Of a DNA stretch of 64,000 nt, positions 40,379 through 47,768 are shown in pieces. The stretch covers positions 151,623 through 215,622 of the forward strand of contig CAJWBH010000004.1 of the NCBI GenBank assembly GCA_913019975.1, given 5' to 3'. The stretch is from Thalassolituus maritimus. Its GTDB lineage: Bacteria > Pseudomonadota > Gammaproteobacteria > Pseudomonadales > Oceanobacteraceae. The position numbers were made by a program, and so were the translations under genes. The notes beneath the pieces are model-generated. The model saw only the letters and a program-made list of their open reading frames with translations. It was not told where the DNA came from and did no database searches. Each line of letters starts with the position of its first letter. Position 1 is the first letter of the stretch.

Positions 40379-41209
40379 ATGGATATTATTGAATTTATGT
40401 CGGGTCACCTGATGACCATTCTGGCATTGGTAGTGACAGGGGTATTCGCTGGAATTCTTGCTGGGCTGCTGGGTGTCGGCGGCGGTATTGTGGTTGTGCC
40501 TGTGCTGTATTTCCTGTTTCAGGGATTTGGCGTTTCGGCCGACTCAGCCATGTTAGTCGCGACAGCCACTTCACTCGCAACGATCATTCCGACCTCCATC
40601 AGTTCAATCCGCTCACATCACCGGCTTGGCAATGTAGATCTTGATCTGTTTAAACGCTGGAGTCTGTTTATCCTGACGGGTGTTCTGGCAGGAAGCTGGC
40701 TGGTAACTCGCGCAGACGGCGACTGGCTGACCCTCCTGTTCGGTATCATTGCAACACTTGCGGCACTGAACATGTTGTTCAGAGCAGGAAAGCCCGCATT
40801 GTTCCCGGGATTACCCAATCCTGGCGGCCAGGCCGTCATGGGATCGTCAATCGGTTTTTTCAGTGCGATGGTCGGTATAGGTGGGGGCACGCTTTCTGTA
40901 CCACTGCTTACCCTGTTTAACTATCCTGCGCATAAAGCCGTGGGAACGGCAGCGGCAATCGGGCTAATTATTGCGTTGCCAGGCGCACTGGTGATGCTTT
41001 TACTAGGTACGACCCCAGAAGATGCACCCGTTGGCACCTTTGGTTTAGTCAACCTGATCGGCTTTATCTGCATAGTGCCGTTGACGGTACTGTTCGCACC
41101 CGTGGGCGCCCGGCTTGCCTCATCACTTGATGCGGGATTGCTCAAAAAAATCTTTGCCATTGTTCTGCTGTTTACCGGGTTACGTATGTTGGTACAACTC
41201 TCGCTGTAG
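40379..41209 (+). CDS. TauE/SafE family membrane permease
   Basis: A 276-residue integral membrane protein with about 8 hydrophobic segments and the two TauE/SafE glycine motifs: GILAGLLGVGGGIVVVPVLY near the N-terminus and SAMVGIGGGTLSVPLL at mid-length. The family exports or imports sulfur-containing or organic anions such as sulfite or sulfoacetate. It starts 2 bases after mesD, so it belongs to the operon and may move a sulfur compound linked to methionine metabolism; the substrate is unknown. Confidence 0.85.
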   Translation: MDIIEFMSGHLMTILALVVTGVFAGILAGLLGVGGGIVVVPVLYFLFQGFGVSADSAMLVATATSLATIIPTSISSIRSHHRLGNVDLDLFKRWSLFILTGVLAGSWLVTRADGDWLTLLFGIIATLAALNMLFRAGKPALFPGLPNPGGQAVMGSSIGFFSAMVGIGGGTLSVPLLTLFNYPAHKAVGTAAAIGLIIALPGALVMLLLGTTPEDAPVGTFGLVNLIGFICIVPLTVLFAPVGARLASSLDAGLLKKIFAIVLLFTGLRMLVQLSL

Positions 41210-41224
41210 TTCACGTCATAAATC

Positions 41225-41292
41225 GCCTGACTGCCTGGCCAGACTCTAGCGGACACTCTCTGCAGGAGACTGTATGAGCGGTCAGGCTTTTT
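41225..41292 (+). terminator. Terminator after the mesXD-permease operon
   Basis: A 10-bp stem GCCTGACTGC (41225-41234) with GCGGTCAGGC (41278-41287), one G-T pair, followed by TTTTTC. The 43-base loop contains a smaller hairpin. From 41293 to 41614 (322 bases) nothing else is recognised apart from upstream DNA of the next gene. Confidence 0.55.
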
Positions 41293-41614
41293 CTCCACTC
41301 AGAGTCATCTCACTTAATTGCCTTACTCCTCGCTTTAACCTTATCCTCTTGAGCCGATTCGTGGTTACTAGTCATGGCCTCGACGTAATCCCCCAATCCA
41401 GGCCCAACTGTATTCAACAGTTCCTTTACTCTTCTTTCAATGCTCAACACTCAGCCAGATAGACACCCGTCAATGAAAGGTAAATTTCCCGGTCAATAAG
41501 ATAGATTGTGACTTGTATGCACTACTTTGCTGCGACTTGGGGCTATTCTGGACGCTGTACTGAAGATCACCGACATCGGGTATCTCAGAATCTAACAATA
41601 AGGAGCACGGTTAA

Positions 41615-42447
41615 GTGCCAGTTCAGAACATCACCAGGGGAATACGTTACACAGCACACCAGTGTGCTGTGACGCTTATCGCCTGTCTTTTATTGATGTT
41701 TACTCTTCAACTTAACGCGAGTGAAGCTCGGAGCCTGGACCTGCAACAGCTGACAGACGAACTCGCTCTCTCGAACTACGTAGTGCAGGTTCAGCCCGAC
41801 GAAGGAGAAGACAACCTCTCAGAAATCATGAGCCTGCCGGATAACCGCTGGTCTGGTGTTCCTCAAACCAGCCGAAGCCTGGGGCGCGACTATGGTACCA
41901 CCTGGTTCCGCGTTGATCTTACGGGCACGAATAATCTGAAGGCAGACAGCGCTTACTACTCGATTACCCTCACTATGATTTCATCGATGTCTTTCTGGTA
42001 TCTGAATCGGGTGTGGTACAGAGCTTTTATACCGGCGACCAACGTGGCTTTCACTCCCGCCCTGTCGACCAACGAACGTTTCTGTTTCCTCTTGAAAAGC
42101 TGAATCAGTCGACAGACGCTAAGGTGTATTTCCGCATCAGCACTCCAGGTCCACTACTGATCCCTTTCAGTCTGGTGACCGGTGCTGAGAGCAGACTCCA
42201 GGATCGTAATACATCGATGGCCCTTGGTATTTACTTCGGTATTCTGCTCATCATGTTCGCCTACAATGCCTTTATTTCAGGCTCTCTGCGCGATACAGCT
42301 TACATCTATTATCTCGTGTATATGGCGAGTGTCGGGCTACACCAGTTAACTCTTCAGGGGCTTGGGTATCAGTACTTCTGGCCAGACACGTCTCTGTTCG
42401 ACAATAACTTTGCAGTCGCACTGAGTAGCGCGCTGGTGCAAGGCACT
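41615..42447 (+). pseudogene. Frameshifted, truncated 7TM-DISM sensor protein gene
   Basis: From the GTG at 41615 (AGGAG 9 bases upstream), a signal-anchor and extracellular 7TMR-DISMED2-like domain are read. Similarity to the next gene then jumps from reading frame 2 to frame 1 between about 41935 and 41962 (..GTNNLKAD | LLLDYPHYDFIDVFLV..). Frame 1 continues through VDQRTFLFPLEKL, ISTPGPLLIPFSL and the first helices (MALGIYFGILLIMFAYNAF) to ALVQGTA at about 42447, where homology stops in mid-domain. The remaining helices and any output domain are missing. Either a decayed gene or a sequencing indel plus a real deletion. Confidence 0.8.
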
Positions 42448-42595
42448 GCTGTCTCTGACGATTCTGATTGCCGCTCTTCTGGCGCACCGGGCTCACGCCA
42501 TCGAAACCGTCCATTTCACCGGTGACAAAGTCAGTCTCTTACCGCTACTCGAGTTCGTATCAGAGCGGAACGGAGAAACGCTGGACGAAATACTC

Positions 42596-44248
42596 GTGCG
42601 TCCGGAAGAAGACTGGCACCACCGCCAGAACATTAACAACAACCTCGGGCAAACCAGCCAGCCGGTCTGGGCGAGAGTACGCCTTGCCGGCGTGTCTGAA
42701 GCCTTCGGGCAACCCATTGTGCGCCTCAACTACCCACATCATGACTACGTCGACTTCTACCTTTTTGAGCGTGGAAGAATGATCCGTCACTTCTCAGCAG
42801 GTGACCAGCTGCCATTTGATAGTCGCCCTATTGATCAGCGAACCTTCTGGTTCCCGCTTGACGATGCGAGCGCCGATGAGCAGGAAATCTACATCCGGAT
42901 ATCTACACCCGGCCCGCTGCTGATGCCATTGGATCTGATGAACTACAAGGAAGCCGCTGAAGAAGAAAAACTGCTGTACCTATGGGCAGGCGCCTTCCTC
43001 GGAATTATCGCCATCATGGCGCTCTATAACCTGTTTCTGTACTTCTCGCTGACGGAAAGCTCGTACATCCTCTATGTACTTTACCTCCTCAGTGCCGGCG
43101 TTATGCAGGCCACCATGTTTGGCTTTGGTGAGCAGTATTTCTGGGGGGACAGACCCGGCGTCAATAACCAAGTGATCGCGTTCCTCGCGCCGTTTGTTCA
43201 ACTTACTGCGATGGCCTTTGTTCTTAAGTTTATTGATCTGAAGAACTTCGGTTCCGTTCTGGATCGCTCCGTCGCCTACCTGATGTTATTCACTCTGATC
43301 GTTATGTCGATTGCGAGCTTCACCGTGCCCTACAGCCTGATTGTGAAGCTGGGTCACTCAATCGCCTTGTTCGGTGTTGTCTGTGCATTCTACATCGGTA
43401 TCAAAGGTTGGATCATGGGTATGAAGTCGGCCCGTCTGTTCACAATCGCCTGGTTTGCACACCTGGTCTTTATTGGTTGGTACCTGTTGGATATGACCGG
43501 GAAGATTCCAGCAACAGAGCTGGGTAACCATGCCTTTGCGATCGGCTTTATTGCGGAACTGTCACTCCTCTCAATCGCCTTTGCCGATAAGATGAATCAG
43601 GAGAAAGAGCTGAGGATTAACTCTCAGACCAAGCTACTCGATATGCAGGTCGCGATGAATCAGGAGTTAGACAACAAGGTAAAAGAGAGAACATCTGCCC
43701 TTGAAAAGGCCAACCGCCGCCTTGAAGAGTTGAGCGTCACCGATGGCCTGACCAAACTCTTTAACCGCAGATACTTCGATCAGGTTTTCCGCGACCACTA
43801 TGAGCAATCATACAAAGATCAACATCCGATCAGTGTCATGATGGTCGACATCGATTTCTTCAAAAAACTGAACGATAACTACGGTCACGCGTTTGGTGAC
43901 CTGTGTCTGGTGCGTGCGGCCCAACTTATCCGCAAGGTGGTCACTATGCCGGGAGCATTTGCAGCCCGCTACGGCGGTGAAGAGTTCGTTGTCGTCCTGC
44001 CTAAGACAACCGAAGAGCGCGCTGCACAGGTTGGCGAGATGCTCAGGTCAGCATTTGAAAAAACAACCGTGACGCAAGGTAATCAGAGTAAGAATATGAC
44101 GATCAGTATCGGCGTTGCATGCACGATTCCATCGCAACCCGGACTGGAAGAAAAATTGTTGAGCGTCGCGGACAGCTGTCTGTATCAGTCTAAAGAGAAC
44201 GGTCGGAATCAGGTCACCCGCTCAGAGCAGCTGAACGAGGCGGGCTGA
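42596..44248 (+). CDS. 7TM-DISM membrane diguanylate cyclase (5' end damaged)
   Basis: Synthesises cyclic di-GMP. It has an extracellular 7TMR-DISMED2 domain (VDFYLFERGRMIRHFSAGDQ, ISTPGPLLMPLDL), seven hydrophobic helices (about residues 120-330), a coiled coil (MNQELDNKVKERTSALEKAN) and a GGDEF domain with active motif RYGGEEFVVVLP. The first start-like codon is the GTG at 42596, but the same frame is open back to 42425 and encodes a signal peptide (KALLSLTILIAALLAHRAHA, from 42440) and the start of the sensor domain, with no good start codon. The original start appears lost at the junction with the truncated copy, so expression is doubtful. Confidence 0.82.
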   Translation: MRPEEDWHHRQNINNNLGQTSQPVWARVRLAGVSEAFGQPIVRLNYPHHDYVDFYLFERGRMIRHFSAGDQLPFDSRPIDQRTFWFPLDDASADEQEIYIRISTPGPLLMPLDLMNYKEAAEEEKLLYLWAGAFLGIIAIMALYNLFLYFSLTESSYILYVLYLLSAGVMQATMFGFGEQYFWGDRPGVNNQVIAFLAPFVQLTAMAFVLKFIDLKNFGSVLDRSVAYLMLFTLIVMSIASFTVPYSLIVKLGHSIALFGVVCAFYIGIKGWIMGMKSARLFTIAWFAHLVFIGWYLLDMTGKIPATELGNHAFAIGFIAELSLLSIAFADKMNQEKELRINSQTKLLDMQVAMNQELDNKVKERTSALEKANRRLEELSVTDGLTKLFNRRYFDQVFRDHYEQSYKDQHPISVMMVDIDFFKKLNDNYGHAFGDLCLVRAAQLIRKVVTMPGAFAARYGGEEFVVVLPKTTEERAAQVGEMLRSAFEKTTVTQGNQSKNMTISIGVACTIPSQPGLEEKLLSVADSCLYQSKENGRNQVTRSEQLNEAG

Positions 44249-44257
44249 CACTCAATA

Positions 44258-45634
44258 TTAATAGACATCCCGACGGTAGCGTCCCTCTGCCGTCAAAGCT
44301 TCTAGTTTTTCGCTACCCAGAATACTTCCAAGCTGGTGCTCCAGATCCTGAGCCATGCCATCACGACTGCCGCATACAAGGATCGTCGCCCCGGCATTAA
44401 TCCAACGTTTGAGGCGATCACTGTGTTCGGAAACAACATCCTGAACATATCCTCTGCTCGCTTCACCGGTTACTGAGGCCAGTTCCAGCGAGTCAGCGCG
44501 GGAGTAACTGCGATTCAGATACGTCAGGTGCTCTGAGTCATACCATTCTGTCAGTTGTTTATCCCAGTGGCGGTCGAACAGTGGAGAGCGCTCTCCGAAG
44601 ATTAACCAGTTATCATGCTGCCCAGACATATCTCTGACTTTCAAGTGAGCCCTGAGTCCGGCAAGCCCGGAACCATTGCCAATTAATATCAGTTTCTCTG
44701 CATCCGCCGAGCAGTGAAAAGACGGATTACAACGCACAGAAGCGCCAACAGTGTCATTCACCATCGCCTGATGACACAACCAGCCAGACCCTAGCCCAGG
44801 CGAGCCATCAGGATGGTTCTGCTCCCGGATCAAGAGTGTCAGTTCAGATTCCTCCGGAATACTGGCTATACTGTATTCGCGAATTTGCCCCTGCAAATGA
44901 AGCTGAATGATATCACCCGCCTGCCAGCTGAACTGATTTCTGACATCCAGTGTGACTTCGTATATCGGCGCACCGGGACTTCCGGAGTTAAGGTGACGAC
45001 GTCCCTTAAAACGCAAAGGATATTGAGGATTGACTGGCGCTTTATCCGAAAATTCAATCGAATTAAGTTGATCAGGATGAATCACGCCAGCGTCTGCGAG
45101 CTGAGTAAACCAGGACGCAATCGTCTCAGGATCATTACGATCCACGGCCACCAGCGGCGCCAGCACCTGAGCGTCGCGCTCAAGCAAAACCGTATTTATA
45201 TCGTATGAAAATCCACAGAAATGCTCATAGGTTGTATCTCCCAATCCGAGAATTGAGAAGCCCAGCTCAGGATATATCGCCAATGTTTTTTTCAACGAAG
45301 GAATAAAGAAGCGACCATTGTCCGGCGCATCCCCTTCTCCGTAGGTACTCGCAATCACAAAAAGAGAGCGACATTGACTCAGGCGATCTGGCGTCACCTG
45401 ATTAAGAGGCTGATGAAGTACTTTAGCTCCCTGACTTCTGAGAATATCGACCAGTTGCAGTGAAAGTGCCTCGGCAGAGCCACTCTCACTGGCAAAAGCA
45501 ACGACAGTTCGGGCATCGGAATGCTGCCTTGCTTCGATACGTCGGGCGATCACAGTCCGATAGCACCAGACTGTGAAAGCAACCCAGGCCAGAGTGAGCA
45601 CTCCAGCCTGAATATAAGGAGCAACCGTCAACAT
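44258..45634 (-). CDS. Membrane-anchored flavodoxin/FNR reductase (CysJ/P450-reductase-like)
   Basis: A 458-residue diflavin reductase. One N-terminal membrane helix (about residues 8-26) is followed by a flavodoxin domain (VVAFASESGSAEALSLQLVD, ASTYGEGDAPDNGRFFIPSL, ILGLGDTTYEHFCGF), then FAD-binding (REYSIASIPEE) and NADPH-binding (LILIGNGSGLAGLRAHLKV, ending RYRRDVY as in CysJ-type enzymes). It would carry electrons from NADPH through FAD and FMN to a membrane or periplasmic acceptor. Last gene of the PepSY-DUF2271-DUF4198 operon; a role in ferric-siderophore reduction is inferred. Confidence 0.85.
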   Translation of the reverse strand: MLTVAPYIQAGVLTLAWVAFTVWCYRTVIARRIEARQHSDARTVVAFASESGSAEALSLQLVDILRSQGAKVLHQPLNQVTPDRLSQCRSLFVIASTYGEGDAPDNGRFFIPSLKKTLAIYPELGFSILGLGDTTYEHFCGFSYDINTVLLERDAQVLAPLVAVDRNDPETIASWFTQLADAGVIHPDQLNSIEFSDKAPVNPQYPLRFKGRRHLNSGSPGAPIYEVTLDVRNQFSWQAGDIIQLHLQGQIREYSIASIPEESELTLLIREQNHPDGSPGLGSGWLCHQAMVNDTVGASVRCNPSFHCSADAEKLILIGNGSGLAGLRAHLKVRDMSGQHDNWLIFGERSPLFDRHWDKQLTEWYDSEHLTYLNRSYSRADSLELASVTGEASRGYVQDVVSEHSDRLKRWINAGATILVCGSRDGMAQDLEHQLGSILGSEKLEALTAEGRYRRDVY

Positions 45635-45637
45635 AGA

Positions 45638-46468
45638 TCAGTCCGGCAGAACCTCAAGCACAGTCACGTAAGAGCCCGTGCGCTCCGTCGCAGGTTTCTT
45701 CGCTTTATCGTCTTTATATTCGACTTCGATAAAATAGCGACCCGCGCCTTTCCAACTCAGAGTAACTTCGCCTTTTTTATCTGCGACTGCAGTAATTTCA
45801 TCCTGACTGTTGCGATAGCGGGTTCCTTCACGAATGGCGGTCAGTTCAGCGCCTTCAGCAGGCTCACCATCAATCAGAAACTTAAAAGTCGCTTGCTCAC
45901 CGGAATACAGATCGTTCGGGTGCGTTACTGGCACCAGTTCCAGCCCTGTGTTCGTTGGCTTCAGCGTTTCATTGGTCGGTGCACCAAGCGTGACAAAGGT
46001 TTCCATACGGCGGGAAGACTGCATGATGCGCAGCTTGTCGGCTTTTTCCGGTACGTTTTCAGCAAAACCTTCCTCGGTATATTGCTCGCCACGCCCAGGG
46101 TACATGCGACGCTCACCGTCTTCTTCCCACATGGCACGCATACCTGTGCTCGCTGTGAAGATTTTGTAGGTGCCTTCCTCTTCGAGTTTTACATCGAAGA
46201 CAGTGCGGTATTTACCCGTATGCAGATTTTCTGCTTCGTGTTTATCGCCGTCTGGCTGAAGAACGACCAGATCATTGAAACGAACGGCGTGATAGTTAGC
46301 GACAAAAATATCGTTAGAAACTGCAGCCTCGAAACCAACCCAGCGATCTTCGCCTGAGAGTTGTGTCTCCTGTGGGAGAATCCAGGCGCGATGTGCTTCC
46401 ACTGAGAGCGTACTTGCAACCAGTGCGCTCAGTACCAGGGGCTTTAATAGATTCTTTTTCATCTGCAT
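45638..46468 (-). CDS. DUF4198 domain periplasmic protein
   Basis: A 276-residue protein with a Sec signal peptide (cleavage near STLSVEA-HRA) and the DUF4198 opening HRAWILPQETQLSGEDRWVG. It continues with a Cna-B-like or carboxypeptidase-regulatory-like beta-sandwich (LVPVTHPNDLYSGEQATFKF, then KKGEVTLSWKGAGRYFIEVE). DUF4198 proteins are often near metal or TonB receptor genes; their function is unknown. A conserved His follows the signal peptide directly. It lies 3 bases from the diflavin reductase gene and 4 from the DUF2271 gene, so this is one operon. Confidence 0.82.
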   Translation of the reverse strand: MQMKKNLLKPLVLSALVASTLSVEAHRAWILPQETQLSGEDRWVGFEAAVSNDIFVANYHAVRFNDLVVLQPDGDKHEAENLHTGKYRTVFDVKLEEEGTYKIFTASTGMRAMWEEDGERRMYPGRGEQYTEEGFAENVPEKADKLRIMQSSRRMETFVTLGAPTNETLKPTNTGLELVPVTHPNDLYSGEQATFKFLIDGEPAEGAELTAIREGTRYRNSQDEITAVADKKGEVTLSWKGAGRYFIEVEYKDDKAKKPATERTGSYVTVLEVLPD

Positions 46469-46472
46469 TTCC

Positions 46473-46994
46473 TTAAGGTTTGATGGTCAGTTCGATAGCG
46501 CCCAGTTCAGAGCTACCCTGTTCTTCAAAAGTCACTTCGCTGCTCTGCGGCCAGCTGAATGGGATATTGATTAACTCACGTCCACCGACTTCCCGTGCAG
46601 CTTCTACACGCAAGCGATAATCACCCGGCTGCAGGTCTGCTAGGGGGGACTCGCCAACAGTAAATTCAAGATCATGAGCACCCGGGCCGTAGGTTGCACC
46701 GCTGACACCATCGACCGGCATTTCCAGTGAGCGCCCACTGCGACGCCACCACTGGCGCATATCTTTCAACCACTTTTCGCCTTCGGCGTTCCGCATATCC
46801 ACGTCGTACCAGACCGCGAGATTACTCACGACCTGATTACGATTATCTTCAATCCAGACAGCGACGTAGGGTTTATGATATTCGGCGACGTCCAGCTTCG
46901 GGATCTCTACAGAGACAGAGAAATCAGCCGCGTGTGCCTGCGTAAAAGATGCGAAGGCAACCGCGGTCATCAGTCCGGATTTAATTAGTTTCAT
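46473..46994 (-). CDS. DUF2271 domain periplasmic protein
   Basis: A 173-residue protein with a signal peptide (MKLIKSGLMTAVAFASFTQAHA) and one DUF2271 domain: VSVEIPKLDVAEYHKPYVAV, WIEDNRNQVVSNLAVWY, then WWRRSGRSLEMPVDGVSGAT and DYRLRVEAAREVGGRELINI. ATG at 46994 was chosen because upstream residues overlap the PepSY gene tail. Function unknown; DUF2271 genes occur next to PepSY proteins in iron-linked loci, which is also the case here. Confidence 0.82.
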   Translation of the reverse strand: MKLIKSGLMTAVAFASFTQAHAADFSVSVEIPKLDVAEYHKPYVAVWIEDNRNQVVSNLAVWYDVDMRNAEGEKWLKDMRQWWRRSGRSLEMPVDGVSGATYGPGAHDLEFTVGESPLADLQPGDYRLRVEAAREVGGRELINIPFSWPQSSEVTFEEQGSSELGAIELTIKP

Positions 46995-47004
46995 CAGCGA
47001 CTCC

Positions 47005-47601
47005 TTAGTGCGCAGCGAGAACGAGTAAAATAAGTGGCACCACAACCCCAAGCGCAACCAGTGGCCAGGTGCTTGGGCGTTGCCTGGCATAACGGGCGAG
47101 CAACCATAATCCGCTCAGGGAAAAAACCAGACAAAGCACCGAAAAAATATCGATAAACCACGACCACGCGGTATTGGTATTTCTACCTTTGTGCAGGTCA
47201 TTAAGGTAAGAAATCACCCCACGATCTGTGTTTTCATAAATAAAACTGCCTGTTTCCAGGTCAATACTCAGCCAGGCATCCCCGCCGGGTTTGGGCATGC
47301 CGAGGTAGACTTCATACTCATCCCATTCGGCATAAGCATCTGGAGTGGGGATATCATGTTCATCGCTCAGCCAACGACGAACGGCCATAGGCAACGGTCC
47401 TTCCGAGCGACTCTGAACCGCACTGAGCATGCCCGGTGAGAGCTCTGCTTCGACGGTTGTGCGTTCAGGATCTGCCGGGATATCAGCGGCGTGATTGAGA
47501 GTAATACCTGTGAATGCGAACAGAATCATGCCCACCAGACACACTGCTGAACTGATCCAGTGCCACTGGCGCAATGTGCCGGGTAAAAATCGAGAAAACA
47601 T
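47005..47601 (-). CDS. PepSY-associated membrane protein
   Basis: A 198-residue inner membrane protein with three hydrophobic helices: residues about 14-37 (WISSAVCLVGMILFAFTGITL), and two at the C-terminus (FIDIFSVLCLVFSLSGLWLL and WPLVALGVVVPLILLVLA). A periplasmic PepSY-like region lies between (LSIDLETGSFIYENTDRGVI). Conserved His residues in RQWHW, TLNHA and NDLHKG match positions that can hold heme in PepSY ferric reductases. First gene of a four-gene operon preceded by Fur-box-like sequence. ATG at 47601 has GGATGG before it. Confidence 0.8.
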   Translation of the reverse strand: MFSRFLPGTLRQWHWISSAVCLVGMILFAFTGITLNHAADIPADPERTTVEAELSPGMLSAVQSRSEGPLPMAVRRWLSDEHDIPTPDAYAEWDEYEVYLGMPKPGGDAWLSIDLETGSFIYENTDRGVISYLNDLHKGRNTNTAWSWFIDIFSVLCLVFSLSGLWLLARYARQRPSTWPLVALGVVVPLILLVLAAH

Positions 47602-47655
47602 GACACCATCCAAAAAAGCCCATCAGCGAACGGTGAGAATACTAACAAACAGCAA

Positions 47656-47705
47656 GATAATGAGAAGTATTTTTATTTGATAATGACACTTCTATGCATT
47701 ATCAA
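47656..47705 (-). promoter_or_regulatory. Fur-box-like sites before the PepSY operon
   Basis: TTGATAATG (47677-47685) and CATTATCAA (47697-47705) form an inverted repeat of the GATAATG/CATTATC Fur half-site, and another GATAATGA lies at 47656-47663. The spacing is wider than a canonical 19-mer, so more than one Fur dimer may bind. Confidence 0.6.
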
Positions 47706-47721
47706 AAGATGATATCCGTCC

Positions 47722-47748
47722 GTAAAAAAAGGGCCTTCCGGCCCTTTT
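47722..47748 (-). terminator. Terminator of the TonB-dependent receptor gene
   Basis: Minus strand AAAAGGGCCGGAAGGCCCTTTTTTT, about 20 bases past the receptor stop. It separates the receptor from the PepSY operon. Confidence 0.8.
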
Positions 47749-47768
47749 CTATTCATTCTGATCTCTGA

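Noticed and set aside
41293-41614. A small gene in the 322-base gap before the 7TM-DISM pair
   Set aside because: The short open frames here lack ribosome-binding sites and similarity; no RNA fold or promoter was convincing.
41935-42450. Programmed frameshifting in the first 7TM-DISM gene
   Set aside because: No slippery heptamer or downstream structure was recognised at the shift, and the homology break at 42447 with loss of the second start points to decay instead.
45521-46357. A 278-codon plus-strand open frame
   Set aside because: Antisense to the DUF4198 and diflavin reductase genes, spanning their junction. The Phe/Arg/Thr-rich translation resembles nothing known.
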